A stretch of DNA of 64,000 nt from Paragemmobacter ruber (GCF_009908315.1 NZ_JAAATW010000001.1:434001-498000), one strand, 5' to 3'. Shown: positions 17,518-27,022, numbered from the stretch's first letter. Numbers and translations: made by a program. Notes: generated by a model not told the origin, from the sequence alone.

Positions 17518-17657
17518 GGCGATACTGTTTTCCGAATTGAGGCAGTTCGAGCGTTCGTGGGCCATAATCAATCCTTCAAATTACCCCTATCTGTCCATCA
17601 AAACGATCAGGAACAGGGTAGATTGGCGGTATCGAACTGGCGGAAAGCGAGCATCCG

Positions 17658-20096
17658 ATGAATGGTGCGAGTAAGATTCTCACGGTCTCCTATGGGACCT
17701 TCTCCTGTACCCTCGAGGGTTTCGACGATCCCTTCAACACGATGAAGGCGATTGCCGAGTATTTCCGCGATCTTGCGGCAGGGGACCGATACTTCGGGGC
17801 AGAGCCGCCCACGCCGGATGCCGCGATGCTGCATCAGATTGCCGAGCGCGAGATCCAGCGCCGGGTCGAGGCAAAGATTCAGGAAAACGGCGTGGTTCTG
17901 CGGGCCTCGGAGCAGGGGGCCGATATGCCTGCGCCGCAGGTTGCCGCGCCAGCCGTAGCCGAGCCGCCAGCGCCGCGGGTGACAATTCCGGCCGTGGTGG
18001 CAGAGGTGCCGGTGGCACCGGCGTCGACGGTTGCGCCGACGGTGGCGCCTGCTGTGGCCGCGGTGGCGGCGCCGGCAGCGGAATCGGTGGTGGAAAAGCT
18101 GTCGCGCCTGCGGTCGGAGATTGCCGCCCAGCCGGTTGTCGCCCCGGCGCAGACCGTGCCTGTGGTGAGCCTTGCGCTGCCCGCATATGGCGAGGATCAG
18201 GAGGCCGATACACTGGATGCGGGGGCGCTGGCCGATTTTCTGCCGGAGGATATGGGCGTGGGTTCGGCTGACCTGCGCGACGAGGCGGGTTATGCCGCAG
18301 CAGAGGCCGCAGACGATCTTTACGACGTGCCGGTGGTTGAGGATGCCCCTGTCGCCCAGATGCTGACCGAGGTGCCGATGGCGGCCGAGGAAGAGGCGAT
18401 CCTTCTGGCCACGGTCGAAGATGCCGTGGCACCGCTGCCGATGGAGACGGCGGCGGATGAGGCTGCGGATGAGGCGGAAATCGACCTTTCCGCCGTGCTG
18501 GAAGGCGTGGCGGCCGAGGCCCCCGCTGCCCTGCTGGAGGATGCGGCCGAGGAGGCTGCGGTCGAGGATCTGTCCGAGACGTTGCGCGCCGCGCTGGCAG
18601 AAGGGCCAGCGTCCGAAGTGGTGCCCGAGGGGATGCCCGGGATGGCCACCGACGCCGAAGTGGCGCTGTCGGAGGCGCTTGCGGTGGATGCCTATGCGGC
18701 GCCCTATGAGGATGCACCCGCCGAGGGGATCGACACCGAGGCGCTACTGGCGCGGGTGACGCTTGCAGATGAGACACCTGCCCCGGCTGCGGCCGAGCTT
18801 ACACCGGATGCGGACGACGTTTCGATCTGGGCCGAGACCGAGCTTGCCGATGCCGTGGAGATTGACCCGGCCCAAGGCGGCGCGGCGTCTGATGCGCCCG
18901 GGATGGACGAGGTGGCCGAGGCGGCCCCTGCCCCGGAGGCGGCGGTTGCCGAGCCTGTGCCCGGCATCGAGTTGCGCCCCGGCGCGGCAGAGAAGTTGCA
19001 GCGGGCGCGGGCGCGCGTGATCCGTATCCGCAGGGGTGATGATGCCGCCGTGGCGCTGGAACAGGCCGCCACGCGCAAGGATGAGAGCGCGGCGTCGGTG
19101 GCAGAGCCTGCCGCGATGGACGGGACGGCCCCCGAAATGTCTGCGGCGATGGTGGTGCCAGAGAAGGCGGTTGATCCGCTTGACCCCGCCGAAACCGCAG
19201 CGACGGCGCCGCTTCTGTCGCCCGAGGATGAGGCGGAACTGCAGCGCGAGCTTGCCGCCCTGCGCCGCAGCGAGGAAGAGCGCGATGCCGCAGAAGCGGC
19301 GGCGCTGGCCTATCAATCGGAAGGGCGGCGGGTGTTTGACGGCCCCTCTGCCGACGAGGCGCTGGGGCGGCTGATGCAGCAGACCGCGAGCGAGATGGAA
19401 GGCACCGAAACCAAGCGGCGCCAATCGGCGATCCAGCATCTGAAGGCGGCGGTGGCGGCGACGGTCGCTGACCGCAAGGTGACGGGCGAGAAGGCTGGCG
19501 AAACCGAGACGGTGTCGCGGCTGGCACGGTATCGCAACGATCTGGCGATGGCTGTGAAGGCCGCGCTGCCGGGGCGTGGTGCCGCAGCCGCGCCGCAGGG
19601 CGAGCGTCCGGCCCCGCTGGTTCTGGTATCCGAACAGCGGATCGACCGGCCGCGTCCGGCCGCTGCGCCGACCGCGACCGCCACGCCGATCCGCCCCCGG
19701 CGGGTGACACCGGCCGGGTTGGGCATGACGGCGGCAGCGGCGGGGATGGACCTGTCGGATGAAGATGAGGATGACGAGGACCTGTCGAACGTGTTCGATG
19801 ACAGCAAGGGCTTTGTCGAATTCGTGGAACGTGTCGGCGCCACCGGGTTTGAGCAGATCCTCGAGGCTTCGGCGGCCTATATCGCGGGCATCGAGGGGCG
19901 TGCGCATTTCAGCCGCCCGCAGCTGATGCGGCATCTGACGGCGGTCATCCCGCCGGGATCGTTCCAGCGCGAGGATGGGTTGCGCAGCTTTGGCACGCTC
20001 CTGCGGGACGGCCGCATCGCCAAGGTGCGGCGCGGGCAGTTCACGCTGACCGAGGAATCGGCCTATCTGGCCGAGGCGCGCAAGCTGGCGCAGTAA
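17658..20096 (+). CDS. Unrecognised 812-aa protein with conserved ends and a long acidic Ala/Glu-rich middle
   Basis: I do not recognise a named family. The first ~85 residues (from ILTVSYGTFSCTLEGFDDPF to the EREIQRRVEAKI helix) look folded and conserved in style. Residues ~95-560 are low-complexity, rich in Ala, Glu, Pro and Val with few aromatics, so probably disordered. There are helical stretches at ~520-600, a basic linker, then a globular C-terminus (~695-812: KGFVEFVERVGATGFEQILEASAAYIA, HFSRPQLMRHL, RRGQFTLTEES) that resembles a winged-helix-type DNA- or protein-binding module by its pattern. No signal peptide or membrane segment. GGAAAGCGAG precedes the ATG. A GNRA-loop terminator follows. 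It may be a scaffold or nucleoid-associated regulator; this is inference only. Confidence 0.7.
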   Translation: MNGASKILTVSYGTFSCTLEGFDDPFNTMKAIAEYFRDLAAGDRYFGAEPPTPDAAMLHQIAEREIQRRVEAKIQENGVVLRASEQGADMPAPQVAAPAVAEPPAPRVTIPAVVAEVPVAPASTVAPTVAPAVAAVAAPAAESVVEKLSRLRSEIAAQPVVAPAQTVPVVSLALPAYGEDQEADTLDAGALADFLPEDMGVGSADLRDEAGYAAAEAADDLYDVPVVEDAPVAQMLTEVPMAAEEEAILLATVEDAVAPLPMETAADEAADEAEIDLSAVLEGVAAEAPAALLEDAAEEAAVEDLSETLRAALAEGPASEVVPEGMPGMATDAEVALSEALAVDAYAAPYEDAPAEGIDTEALLARVTLADETPAPAAAELTPDADDVSIWAETELADAVEIDPAQGGAASDAPGMDEVAEAAPAPEAAVAEPVPGIELRPGAAEKLQRARARVIRIRRGDDAAVALEQAATRKDESAASVAEPAAMDGTAPEMSAAMVVPEKAVDPLDPAETAATAPLLSPEDEAELQRELAALRRSEEERDAAEAAALAYQSEGRRVFDGPSADEALGRLMQQTASEMEGTETKRRQSAIQHLKAAVAATVADRKVTGEKAGETETVSRLARYRNDLAMAVKAALPGRGAAAAPQGERPAPLVLVSEQRIDRPRPAAAPTATATPIRPRRVTPAGLGMTAAAAGMDLSDEDEDDEDLSNVFDDSKGFVEFVERVGATGFEQILEASAAYIAGIEGRAHFSRPQLMRHLTAVIPPGSFQREDGLRSFGTLLRDGRIAKVRRGQFTLTEESAYLAEARKLAQ

Positions 20097-20138
20097 GGGA
20101 TAGAGGGCCGAGAGCTGCCACTCAGGCCCTAAAGGAAA

Positions 20139-20165
20139 GGCGGACCGGCAACGGTCCGCCTTTTT
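20139..20165 (+). terminator. Rho-independent terminator after the 812-aa gene
   Basis: Perfect 9-bp stem GGCGGACCG (20139-20147) with its complement (20152-20160), GCAA tetraloop, then TTTTTC. A classic intrinsic terminator, 42 bp after the stop codon. Confidence 0.93.
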
Positions 20166-20177
20166 CTTTATCGGCGA

Positions 20178-20414
20178 TCATTCGGGGCGGTCGGCGGATG
20201 GATCGTCCGGGTCGGGCTGGCCCACGCCGCGGAAGATGGCGCGGAAGGGCAGCGCCCAGAGGATGCCGAGGCCGATATAGACCAGAAGCTCCAGCCAGAT
20301 GGGCGGGCGGTCGAACAGGCCCACCACGGTGACGGCCGCCACGATGTAGAGCGGCAGGCCGATCACGAGGATCAGCAGGGACAGGCGGCGGCGGGTCTTG
20401 TAGGCAAGCGCCAT
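20178..20414 (-). CDS. DUF2842 small membrane protein
   Basis: A 78-aa protein with two transmembrane helices (residues ~12-32 and 40-58) and the family ending WALPFRAIFRGVGQPDP. DUF2842 is restricted to alphaproteobacteria, with no known function. It follows purA on the minus strand by 13 bp and is probably cotranscribed with it. Confidence 0.9.
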   Translation of the reverse strand: MALAYKTRRRLSLLILVIGLPLYIVAAVTVVGLFDRPPIWLELLVYIGLGILWALPFRAIFRGVGQPDPDDPSADRPE

Positions 20415-20427
20415 GCGGGGCCTTTCG

Positions 20428-21720
20428 TCAATCGGCGAAGGGGTCCGTCACGAGGATCGTGTCGTCCCGTTCGGGCGATGTGGAAAGTAGGGCGACCGGG
20501 CATTGGATCAATTCCTCGATCCGGCGCACATATTTGATGGCCGCCCCCGGCAGGTCGGCCCAGGACCGCGCGCCGGCGGTGGATTGGGACCAGCCTTCCA
20601 TCTCTTCGTAGATCGGGGTCACGCGGGCCTGAAGGTTGGCGGCGGTGGGCAGGTAGTCGAGCCGTTCGCCATCCAGTTCATAGCCCGTGCAGATGCGCAG
20701 GGTTTCGAACCCGTCGAGCACGTCAAGTTTCGTGAGTGCGATGCCCGAGACGCCCGAGGTGGCGCAGGTCTGGCGCACGAGGACCGCGTCGAACCACCCG
20801 CAGCGGCGTTTGCGCCCGGTGACGGTGCCAAATTCGTGGCCGCGTTGCCCCAGGCGTTCTCCATCGGCATCGAAGAGTTCGGTCGGAAAGGGGCCTTCGC
20901 CCACGCGGGTGGTATAGGCCTTGACGATGCCCAGGACGAAATCCACCGCCGTCGGGCCAAGCCCGGTGCCGGTGGCGGCCATGCCCGCCAGCGTGTTGGA
21001 AGAGGTGACATAGGGGTAGGTGCCGAAATCCACATCAAGGAGCGAGCCCTGCGCGCCTTCGAAGAGGATGCGCTTGCCCGCGCGGCGGGCGTCGGTCAGC
21101 ACCTTCCAGACGGGTTTGGCATAGGGCAGGATCTTCGGCGCGACTTCCATCAGTTGTGCCTTGAGGGCGCCTGCGTCGATCGCATCAAGGCCAAGTCCTG
21201 CGCGCAGCGCGTTGTGATGGGTGAGCAGGCGGCCGATGCGCAGATCGAGCGTCGCCTCATCGGCGAGGTCTGCCACGCGGATGCTGCGGCGGCCGACCTT
21301 GTCTTCATAGGCGGGGCCGATGCCGCGGCCGGTGGTGCCGATCTTGGCCACGCCCACCTGTCCTTCGCGGGCGCGGTCCAATTCGCCATGGACGGGCAGG
21401 ATGAGGGGGGTGTTCTCGGCGATCAGCAGGTTGTCGGGGGTCACATCGACGCCCTGACCGCGCAGCTTTTCGATTTCGGACAGAAGCGCCCAAGGGTCGA
21501 GCACCACGCCGTTGCCGATGACCGACAGCTTGCCGCCGCGCACGATGCCCGAGGGCAGGAGCGACAGCTTATACACATTGCCGTCGATGACGAGGGTATG
21601 GCCCGCGTTGTGACCGCCCTGAAAGCGGGCGACGATATCGGCGCGCTCGGACAGCCAATCGACGATCTTGCCCTTGCCTTCGTCGCCCCATTGGGCGCCC
21701 ACGACCACCACGTTTGCCAT
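20428..21720 (-). CDS. purA: Adenylosuccinate synthase
   Basis: A 430-aa GTP-dependent enzyme joining IMP and aspartate, the first committed step to AMP. Motifs: [14 protein letters not shown] (residues 4-17, P-loop with catalytic Asp/His region), GGHNAGHT (~38), [13 protein letters not shown] (~128) and [15 protein letters not shown] (~320, guanine specificity). Start at [10 protein letters not shown] agrees with the family; an open frame continues upstream through the palindrome region and is discarded. Divergent from the VOC gene. Confidence 0.97.
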   Translation of the reverse strand: MANVVVVGAQWGDEGKGKIVDWLSERADIVARFQGGHNAGHTLVIDGNVYKLSLLPSGIVRGGKLSVIGNGVVLDPWALLSEIEKLRGQGVDVTPDNLLIAENTPLILPVHGELDRAREGQVGVAKIGTTGRGIGPAYEDKVGRRSIRVADLADEATLDLRIGRLLTHHNALRAGLGLDAIDAGALKAQLMEVAPKILPYAKPVWKVLTDARRAGKRILFEGAQGSLLDVDFGTYPYVTSSNTLAGMAATGTGLGPTAVDFVLGIVKAYTTRVGEGPFPTELFDADGERLGQRGHEFGTVTGRKRRCGWFDAVLVRQTCATSGVSGIALTKLDVLDGFETLRICTGYELDGERLDYLPTAANLQARVTPIYEEMEGWSQSTAGARSWADLPGAAIKYVRRIEELIQCPVALLSTSPERDDTILVTDPFAD

Positions 21721-21818
21721 CGGGACTGTCCTTTTCGGTCCGGTGAAACCGTGCGTCCTATAGCGGGGTGTGGCGGGGATGGGAACGGGGAAATGGTCGT
21801 GCGGACTGTGGGGCGGCT

Positions 21819-21861
21819 CAAATTCGTTCGAACGAATTTGCAAATTTCTTCCAAGAATTTT
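21819..21861. repeat. Two adjacent AT-rich palindromes between purA and the VOC gene
   Basis: AAATTCGTTCGAACGAATTT (21820-21839) is a perfect palindrome that extends by one more C-G pair to 22 bp. Directly after it, AAATTTCTT and AAGAATTTT (21842-21850, 21853-21861) pair with one mismatch around CC. It lies in the 181-bp divergent gap upstream of both start codons. It could be an operator or a member of the hairpin family seen at 24.6, 32.7 and 37.6 kb. Confidence 0.7.
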
Positions 21862-21901
21862 GTGCCTTGCGGCAGGGCGCGCGGGGCGGCAGGGTGCGGG
21901 C

Positions 21902-22291
21902 ATGTTCCTCTACATCACCCTTGGCACGAATGATCTGGCCCGCGCGATGCGCTTTTACGACCCAGTGCTGGGGGCGCTTGGGCTGTCGCGCCTGCGCACG
22001 CTGGAGGATGAGATCGGCTATGCCGCGCCGGGCGACAGCCGCTGCCGGCTGTGGGTGACGCGGCCCTTTGACGGGCGGCCCGCCACCGTGGGCAACGGGT
22101 CGATGCCCGCGCTGGTGGCCGCCACGCGGGCGGCGGTGGATGCCTTTCACCGCGCCGCGCTGGCCCATGGCGGGACGGATGAGGGTGCGCCGGGGCTGCG
22201 CCCCTTTGGCCCCTCTTTCTATGCCTGCTATGTGCGCGATCCCGACGGCAACAAGCTTTCGGCGGTTTGCGAGCGGCCGGAGCTCGCGTGA
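21902..22291 (+). CDS. VOC family (glyoxalase/bleomycin-resistance fold) protein
   Basis: A 129-aa protein with paired beta-alpha-beta-beta-beta units: [22 protein letters not shown] at the start and [19 protein letters not shown] at the end, the standard VOC layout with a C-terminal metal-site Glu region. Probably a metal-dependent lyase, dioxygenase-like or binding protein; substrate unknown. Start at [11 protein letters not shown] fits the family; the hairpin repeats lie just upstream. Sixty-five bp before secG on the same strand. Confidence 0.85.
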   Translation: MFLYITLGTNDLARAMRFYDPVLGALGLSRLRTLEDEIGYAAPGDSRCRLWVTRPFDGRPATVGNGSMPALVAATRAAVDAFHRAALAHGGTDEGAPGLRPFGPSFYACYVRDPDGNKLSAVCERPELA

Positions 22292-22356
22292 CGCGCCTAC
22301 TTGCGCCCTATCCGGCTTGCGCCTAGATAGGCGCGTCAGCCGAAGGAAGCGCCTGA

Positions 22357-22743
22357 ATGGAAAATGTCGTCCTTACCGTCCACCTGATCCTTGCGCTTCT
22401 GCTGGTGGGTATCGTCCTGCTGCAGCGGTCCGAAGGCGGTGGTCTTGGCATGGGGGGCGGCAATTCCACTATGTCGGGCCGTGGGGCGACGACGGCGATG
22501 CAAAAGCTGACCTGGCTTCTGGCGGCGGCCTTCATCGTGACCTCGCTCACGCTGACGATCCTTGCCGCGCGGGGTGCGGATTCTGGTTCGGTGATTGATC
22601 AGATCGGGGCCGAACAGCCCGCCACGGACGCGCCGGGCGATCTGGCGCCGGGGGCGGACCTGCTGCCGCCCGCGCCCGCCGATGCGCCGCTGACGCCGCC
22701 GCCTGCGGATGCCCCGGCGACGCCGCCCGCCGCGAGCGAATAA
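22357..22743 (+). CDS. secG: Preprotein translocase subunit SecG
   Basis: A 128-aa inner-membrane protein: two transmembrane helices (residues ~4-22 and 52-72) flanking the conserved LLQRSEGGGLGMGGG loop, then a Pro/Ala-rich cytoplasmic or periplasmic tail (from ~90) typical of alphaproteobacterial SecG. Part of SecYEG, which moves proteins across or into the membrane. A 157-bp gap without a gene separates it from pyrG, in the order secG-pyrG usual for this family. Confidence 0.95.
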   Translation: MENVVLTVHLILALLLVGIVLLQRSEGGGLGMGGGNSTMSGRGATTAMQKLTWLLAAAFIVTSLTLTILAARGADSGSVIDQIGAEQPATDAPGDLAPGADLLPPAPADAPLTPPPADAPATPPAASE

Positions 22744-22900
22744 CCACCAGTAATTGTTAAAAGGGCAACGGAACCGGCTGCATCTTGCGGTGCCGTTGCA
22801 TGGGTGGCCAAGCTGCGTTAAGGCTTGGGTCCCGTGATGATGCGATTCCCTACGGGCGAATCGTGTTGAAAGTGAACAGCACAATCGCGGGAGGTCCCCC

Positions 22901-24544
22901 ATGGCGCGCTATATCTTTATCACCGGCGGCGTGGTGTCATCCCTTGGCAAGGGGCTGGCCTCGGCGGCGCTGGGGGCGCTGTTGCAGGCGCGCGGTTACA
23001 CGGTGCGGTTGCGCAAGCTGGACCCCTATCTGAACGTCGATCCCGGCACGATGTCGCCCTTTGAACATGGCGAGGTTTTCGTCACCGATGACGGGGCCGA
23101 GACCGACCTTGACCTTGGCCATTATGAGCGGTTCACCGGCGTCAGCGCGCGGACGACCGACAGCATCTCATCGGGGCGCATCTATTCCAACGTGCTGGAG
23201 AAGGAGCGGCGGGGGGATTATCTGGGCAAGACCATTCAGGTCATTCCCCACGTCACCAACGAGATCAAGGATTTCCTGCGCATCGGCGATGCCGAGGTGG
23301 ATTTCATGCTGTGCGAGATCGGCGGCACGGTGGGGGATATCGAAGGCCTGCCCTTCTTTGAGGCGATCCGCCAGTTCATCCATGAACGCCCGCGCGGGCA
23401 GTCGATCCTGATGCATCTGACGCTGCTGCCCTATCTGGCGGCGAGCGGGGAGTTGAAGACAAAGCCCACGCAACATTCGGTGAAGGAGTTGCAGTCGATC
23501 GGTCTGGCCCCCGATGTGCTGGTCTGCCGGTCGGAACATCCGATCCCGGAAAAGGAGCGCGAGAAGATCGCGCTGTTCTGCAATGTGCGGAAAGAGGCGG
23601 TGATCCCCGCCTATGACCTGCGGACGATCTATGAGGCGCCGCTTGCCTATCACCGGGCGGGGCTGGATCAGGCGGTGCTCGATGCCTTTGGCATCACGCC
23701 TGCGCCCAAGCCCAACCTCGCGCGGTGGGAGGATGTGATGGACCGCATCACCCATCCGGAGGGTGAGGTGCGGGTAGCCATCGTGGGCAAATACACGCAG
23801 CTTGAAGACGCCTATAAGTCGATCGCCGAGGCGCTGACGCATGGGGGGATGGCCAACCGCACCAAGGTGCGGGCGGAGTGGATCGACGCGGAGATTTTCG
23901 AGAGGGAGGACCCGGCGCCGTGGCTGGAGAATTTCCACGCGATCCTCGTGCCCGGCGGGTTTGGGGAACGGGGGACGGAAGGCAAGATCAAGGCCGCGCA
24001 ATTCGCACGCGAGAAGAAGATCCCCTATCTGGGCATCTGTCTGGGGATGCAGATGGCGGTGATCGAGGCGGCGCGGAATCTGGTCGGGCTGGCCAATGCC
24101 GGGTCAGAGGAGTTTGACCATGAGGCGGGGGCCAAGCGCTTTACCCCGGTCGTGTATCACCTGAAGGAATGGGTGCAGGGCAACCATGTCGTCGCGCGCA
24201 AGGTGACGGATGACAAGGGCGGCACGATGCGGCTGGGGGCCTACACGGCGCATCTGAAGGACGGTTCGCGGGTCGCCTCGGTCTATGGCGAGGCGGTGAT
24301 CGAAGAGCGGCACCGCCACCGCTATGAGGTGGACATCCAGTATCGCGACCAGCTTGAAAAGTGCGGGCTGATCTTTTCGGGCATGTCGCCCGATGGGCGG
24401 CTGCCCGAGATCGTGGAGGTGAAGAATCACCCCTGGTTCATCGGGGTGCAGTTCCACCCGGAATTGAAGTCCAAACCCTTTGCGCCCCATCCGCTCTTTG
24501 CCGATTTCGTGCGGGCGGCGGTTGAGGTGAGCCGGCTGGTGTAA
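22901..24544 (+). CDS. pyrG: CTP synthase
   Basis: A 547-aa enzyme converting UTP to CTP with glutamine and ATP. The N-terminal amidoligase domain begins [20 protein letters not shown] (P-loop). The C-terminal class I glutaminase has the nucleophile in [11 protein letters not shown] (~378) and the His-Pro-Glu of the catalytic triad in [12 protein letters not shown] (~520). Full length. GGGAGG precedes the ATG by about 8 bp. An array of hairpins follows the stop codon. Confidence 0.97.
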   Translation: MARYIFITGGVVSSLGKGLASAALGALLQARGYTVRLRKLDPYLNVDPGTMSPFEHGEVFVTDDGAETDLDLGHYERFTGVSARTTDSISSGRIYSNVLEKERRGDYLGKTIQVIPHVTNEIKDFLRIGDAEVDFMLCEIGGTVGDIEGLPFFEAIRQFIHERPRGQSILMHLTLLPYLAASGELKTKPTQHSVKELQSIGLAPDVLVCRSEHPIPEKEREKIALFCNVRKEAVIPAYDLRTIYEAPLAYHRAGLDQAVLDAFGITPAPKPNLARWEDVMDRITHPEGEVRVAIVGKYTQLEDAYKSIAEALTHGGMANRTKVRAEWIDAEIFEREDPAPWLENFHAILVPGGFGERGTEGKIKAAQFAREKKIPYLGICLGMQMAVIEAARNLVGLANAGSEEFDHEAGAKRFTPVVYHLKEWVQGNHVVARKVTDDKGGTMRLGAYTAHLKDGSRVASVYGEAVIEERHRHRYEVDIQYRDQLEKCGLIFSGMSPDGRLPEIVEVKNHPWFIGVQFHPELKSKPFAPHPLFADFVRAAVEVSRLV

Positions 24545-24550
24545 GGCCGG

Positions 24551-24661
24551 GCGAAATCTGACGCAGATTTCGCGTCGTTTTCTGCACGCAGAAAACTCTG
24601 TCGGTCGGGTGGGATCCGGAATTTGCGTCAAGTTCCGTTGCGTTTTCTGTGTCAGAGAACG
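24551..24661. repeat. Four short hairpins in two pairs downstream of pyrG
   Basis: In order: GCGAAATCTG around ACG (24551-24573, perfect 10-bp arms), GTTTTCTGC around AC (24577-24596, perfect 9-bp arms), GGAATTTG around CGT (24618-24636, one mismatch) and CGTTTTCTG around TGT (24641-24661, one mismatch). The second pair looks like a diverged copy of the first. No U tract follows any of them, so simple intrinsic termination is unlikely. They fill most of the 169-bp gap before rlmJ. Confidence 0.75.
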
Positions 24662-24713
24662 CCTTCCCAACGGCGGCGTTGCACAAGGGCGGGGTTCCGG
24701 GTTAGGCGGGGGG

Positions 24714-25499
24714 ATGCTTTCCTATCAGCACAGCTATCACGCGGGGAATCTGGCCGATGTGCAGAAGCACGTGCTTCTGGCCTGGATGCTGGACTACCTG
24801 ACGCAGAAGGACAAACCGCTGTCCTATGTCGAAACCCATTCGGGGCGCGGCCTTTACGATCTGGCGGGGCCAGAGGCGGAAAAGACCGGCGAGGCCGCGC
24901 AGGGCATCGCGCGGCTGGAGGCGGGGTTGCCCGCCGATCATCCCTACTGCCGGTCGCTGGCCGGGGTGCGGGCGCGCCATGGCGATCACGCCTATCCCGG
25001 GTCGCCCCTGCTGGCGGCGATGGGCCTGCGCGAAGGCGATGTGATGCATCTGGCCGAGCTTCACCCGCAGGAACATGCCGCGCTGACGGACCTGCTGGCG
25101 CCTTGGGGGGCGCATATCCAGAAGCGGGACGGGTTCGAGATGGCGCTTGCCGTCACACCGCCCACACCGCGCCGGGGGCTGATGCTGATTGATCCGTCCT
25201 ATGAGGTGAAGGCGGATTACCAGACCATCCCCAAATTCATCGGGCAGGTGGCACGCAAGTGGAACGTGGGCATCATCGCGCTGTGGTATCCGATCCTGAC
25301 CGATGCGCCCCATCGCCCGATGCTGGACGCGCTGATGGCCGCCCATCCCGGCGCGCTGCGGCACGAGGTGCGGTTTCCGCCCGTGCGGGCGGGCCATCGC
25401 ATGGTGGGCAGCGGGTTCTGGGTGCTGAACCCGCCTTTCGGGATGGACGCGGAATCTGCGCGGCTGGATGCGCTTTTCAAGGGAGGCGCGGATGCTTGA
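24714..25499 (+). CDS. rlmJ: 23S rRNA (adenine2030-N6)-methyltransferase RlmJ
   Basis: A 261-aa SAM-dependent methyltransferase. It begins MLSYQHSYHAGNLADVQKHV, the RlmJ signature, followed by YVETHSGRGLYDL (SAM-binding motif I region, ~36-48) and motif IV as LIDPSYEVK (~158), where E. coli has DPPY. The C-terminal MVGSGFWVLNPP is also conserved. Methylates A2030 of 23S rRNA. The ATG at 24714 follows GGCGGGGGG. Its stop overlaps the start of the PhzF-like gene by 8 bp. Confidence 0.92.
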   Translation: MLSYQHSYHAGNLADVQKHVLLAWMLDYLTQKDKPLSYVETHSGRGLYDLAGPEAEKTGEAAQGIARLEAGLPADHPYCRSLAGVRARHGDHAYPGSPLLAAMGLREGDVMHLAELHPQEHAALTDLLAPWGAHIQKRDGFEMALAVTPPTPRRGLMLIDPSYEVKADYQTIPKFIGQVARKWNVGIIALWYPILTDAPHRPMLDALMAAHPGALRHEVRFPPVRAGHRMVGSGFWVLNPPFGMDAESARLDALFKGGADA

Positions 25500-26421
25500 G
25501 TTCCGGACGCTGGACGTGTTCACGACGCGGCCGTTCACGGGCAACCCGCTGGCGGTTGTGTTGGGGGCGGACGGCCTGACCACCGCGCAGATGCAGACCA
25601 TCGCGCGGGAGTTCAACCTTTCGGAAACCATCTTCGTGATGGCCCCGCGCGATGCGGCCCACAGGGCGCGGGTGCGCATCTTCTTTCCCACGGCCGAAAT
25701 TCCCTTTGCCGGACATCCGACCATCGGGTGCGCCTGCCTGTTGGCGGCGATGGATGCGGGCGCTGGGGATGCAGGGGCGGGAGACGCAGGGGCGGGGGAT
25801 TTCGAGCGGCATCTGGTGCTGGAAGAGGAGGCCGGGCTGGTGCCGGTCACCGCCTGGCGCAGGGCGGGGGTGATGGAGGCGGAGTTCACCGCGCCGGTCA
25901 TTCCGCATGCGGCGGAGGGTGCGGTGGCGGGGGACCTGCTGGCGCCCGCGCTGGGGCTGGCGCCGGGCGAGATCGGCTTTGGCGCGCATGGGCCGGGGGT
26001 CTGGCAGGGGGGACCGCGGTTCCTTTATGTGCCTGTCGCATCGCGGGCGGCACTGGCGCGGGCGCGACCGATCCAGCCGCATTGGGATGCGGTCATGGCG
26101 GCGGGAGGCGTGGACAGCGCCTATCTCTATACCCCCGGGGCGGGGTGCGATTATCAGGCGCGGATGTTTTCGCCCACCGCCGGGATCCCCGAGGACCCCG
26201 CCACGGGGTCTGCCACGGCGATCCTTGCGGCGCAGCTTCTGGTCAGCGGCGCGTTGGGCGAAGGCACGACGCGGCTGCATCTGCGCCAGGGGGTGGAGAT
26301 GGGACGGCCGTCTGACCTGTTCCTGTCGGTCGATGCGGGCGGCGGGGTCATTTCGGCAGTGCGCATCCGTGGCGCGGCGGTGCCCCTGTCCGAGGGGCGG
26401 ATCGCGGTGCCGGAGGCGTGA
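25492..26421 (+). CDS. PhzF family isomerase/epimerase-like protein
   Basis: A 309-aa protein with the duplicated diaminopimelate-epimerase-like fold. FRTLDVFTTRPFTGNPLAVVL at the start and the Glu45-type NLSETIFV (~45) are family marks; the second half has DPATGSATA (~235). PhzF relatives isomerise small amino-acid-like compounds; this substrate is unknown. An unusual triplicated AGAGD insert lies at residues 89-103. Translation is probably coupled to rlmJ through the 8-bp overlap. Confidence 0.88.
   Translation: MLEFRTLDVFTTRPFTGNPLAVVLGADGLTTAQMQTIAREFNLSETIFVMAPRDAAHRARVRIFFPTAEIPFAGHPTIGCACLLAAMDAGAGDAGAGDAGAGDFERHLVLEEEAGLVPVTAWRRAGVMEAEFTAPVIPHAAEGAVAGDLLAPALGLAPGEIGFGAHGPGVWQGGPRFLYVPVASRAALARARPIQPHWDAVMAAGGVDSAYLYTPGAGCDYQARMFSPTAGIPEDPATGSATAILAAQLLVSGALGEGTTRLHLRQGVEMGRPSDLFLSVDAGGGVISAVRIRGAAVPLSEGRIAVPEA
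25756..25800 (+). repeat. Three in-frame 15-bp tandem repeats in the PhzF-like gene
   Basis: Three consecutive 15-bp units (25756, 25771, 25786) each encode Ala-Gly-Ala-Gly-Asp. They differ at third codon positions and insert a flexible loop in the first PhzF half-domain. Likely slippage-prone and variable between strains. Confidence 0.85.
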
Positions 26422-26469
26422 CAGGCGGGCGGCTTGCCGACCGGCGCCATCCTGCCTATCCTCACCAGT

Positions 26470-26907
26470 ATGTTGCAAGCGATCCTGCGCGCGCTGAGCG
26501 CCCCCGAACCCGCCCGTCTGCCTGAACCCGATGCCCGGCTTGCGCTGGCGGCCTTGCTGGTGCGGGTGGCAAAGACCGATGGCCTGTACTCCGCCGAAGA
26601 GGTGGAGCGGATCGACAGGGTGTTGATGTCGCATCACGGGATCGGACCTTTCGAGGTGAGCAAGCTGCGCGCCCAAGCGGAAGAATTCGAAACGCTGGCC
26701 CCCGATACGGTGCGCTTCACGCGCGCGCTGAAGGCGGCGACGGCGCTGGAGGATCGCGCCGCGCTGATGCAGGCGCTGTGGGCGGTGGCGCTGGCCGACG
26801 GGGTGCGGGACGCCGAGGAAGACCGCCTGCTGCGGATGGTGGCGTCGCTTTTGGGGCTGACGGATGTGGAGAACGGTCTGGCGCGGCAGCGGGCTGAGCG
26901 GGGCTGA
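26470..26907 (+). CDS. TerB-like (COG4103) helical protein
   Basis: A 145-aa all-helical protein matching the TerB/DjlA N-terminal type. A conserved acidic pattern appears twice: LLVRVAKTDGLYSAEEVERID (~30-50) and ALADGVRDAEEDRLLRMVASLLG (~112-134), as in TerB where such acidic sites bind metal. Cytoplasmic by prediction. Its link to tellurite resistance is by family name only; the context gives no ter genes. ATG at 26470; the upstream frame is not coding-like. Confidence 0.8.
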   Translation: MLQAILRALSAPEPARLPEPDARLALAALLVRVAKTDGLYSAEEVERIDRVLMSHHGIGPFEVSKLRAQAEEFETLAPDTVRFTRALKAATALEDRAALMQALWAVALADGVRDAEEDRLLRMVASLLGLTDVENGLARQRAERG

Positions 26908-27022
26908 TCTGGCGAAGCTGATCGGGCGTTGATGCCGGGGGGGCGCGCGCCTGCGGCTTGACGGGCGCGGGCGGGGATGGTTTGGCAACGGCAACAGTCG
27001 TTTGCAGCATGGCGGATCCGCG

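Noticed and set aside
25468-25491. Upstream start for the PhzF-like gene
   Set aside because: The family starts with the short MLEFRTLDVFT; the extension lies in the rlmJ coding end in another frame.
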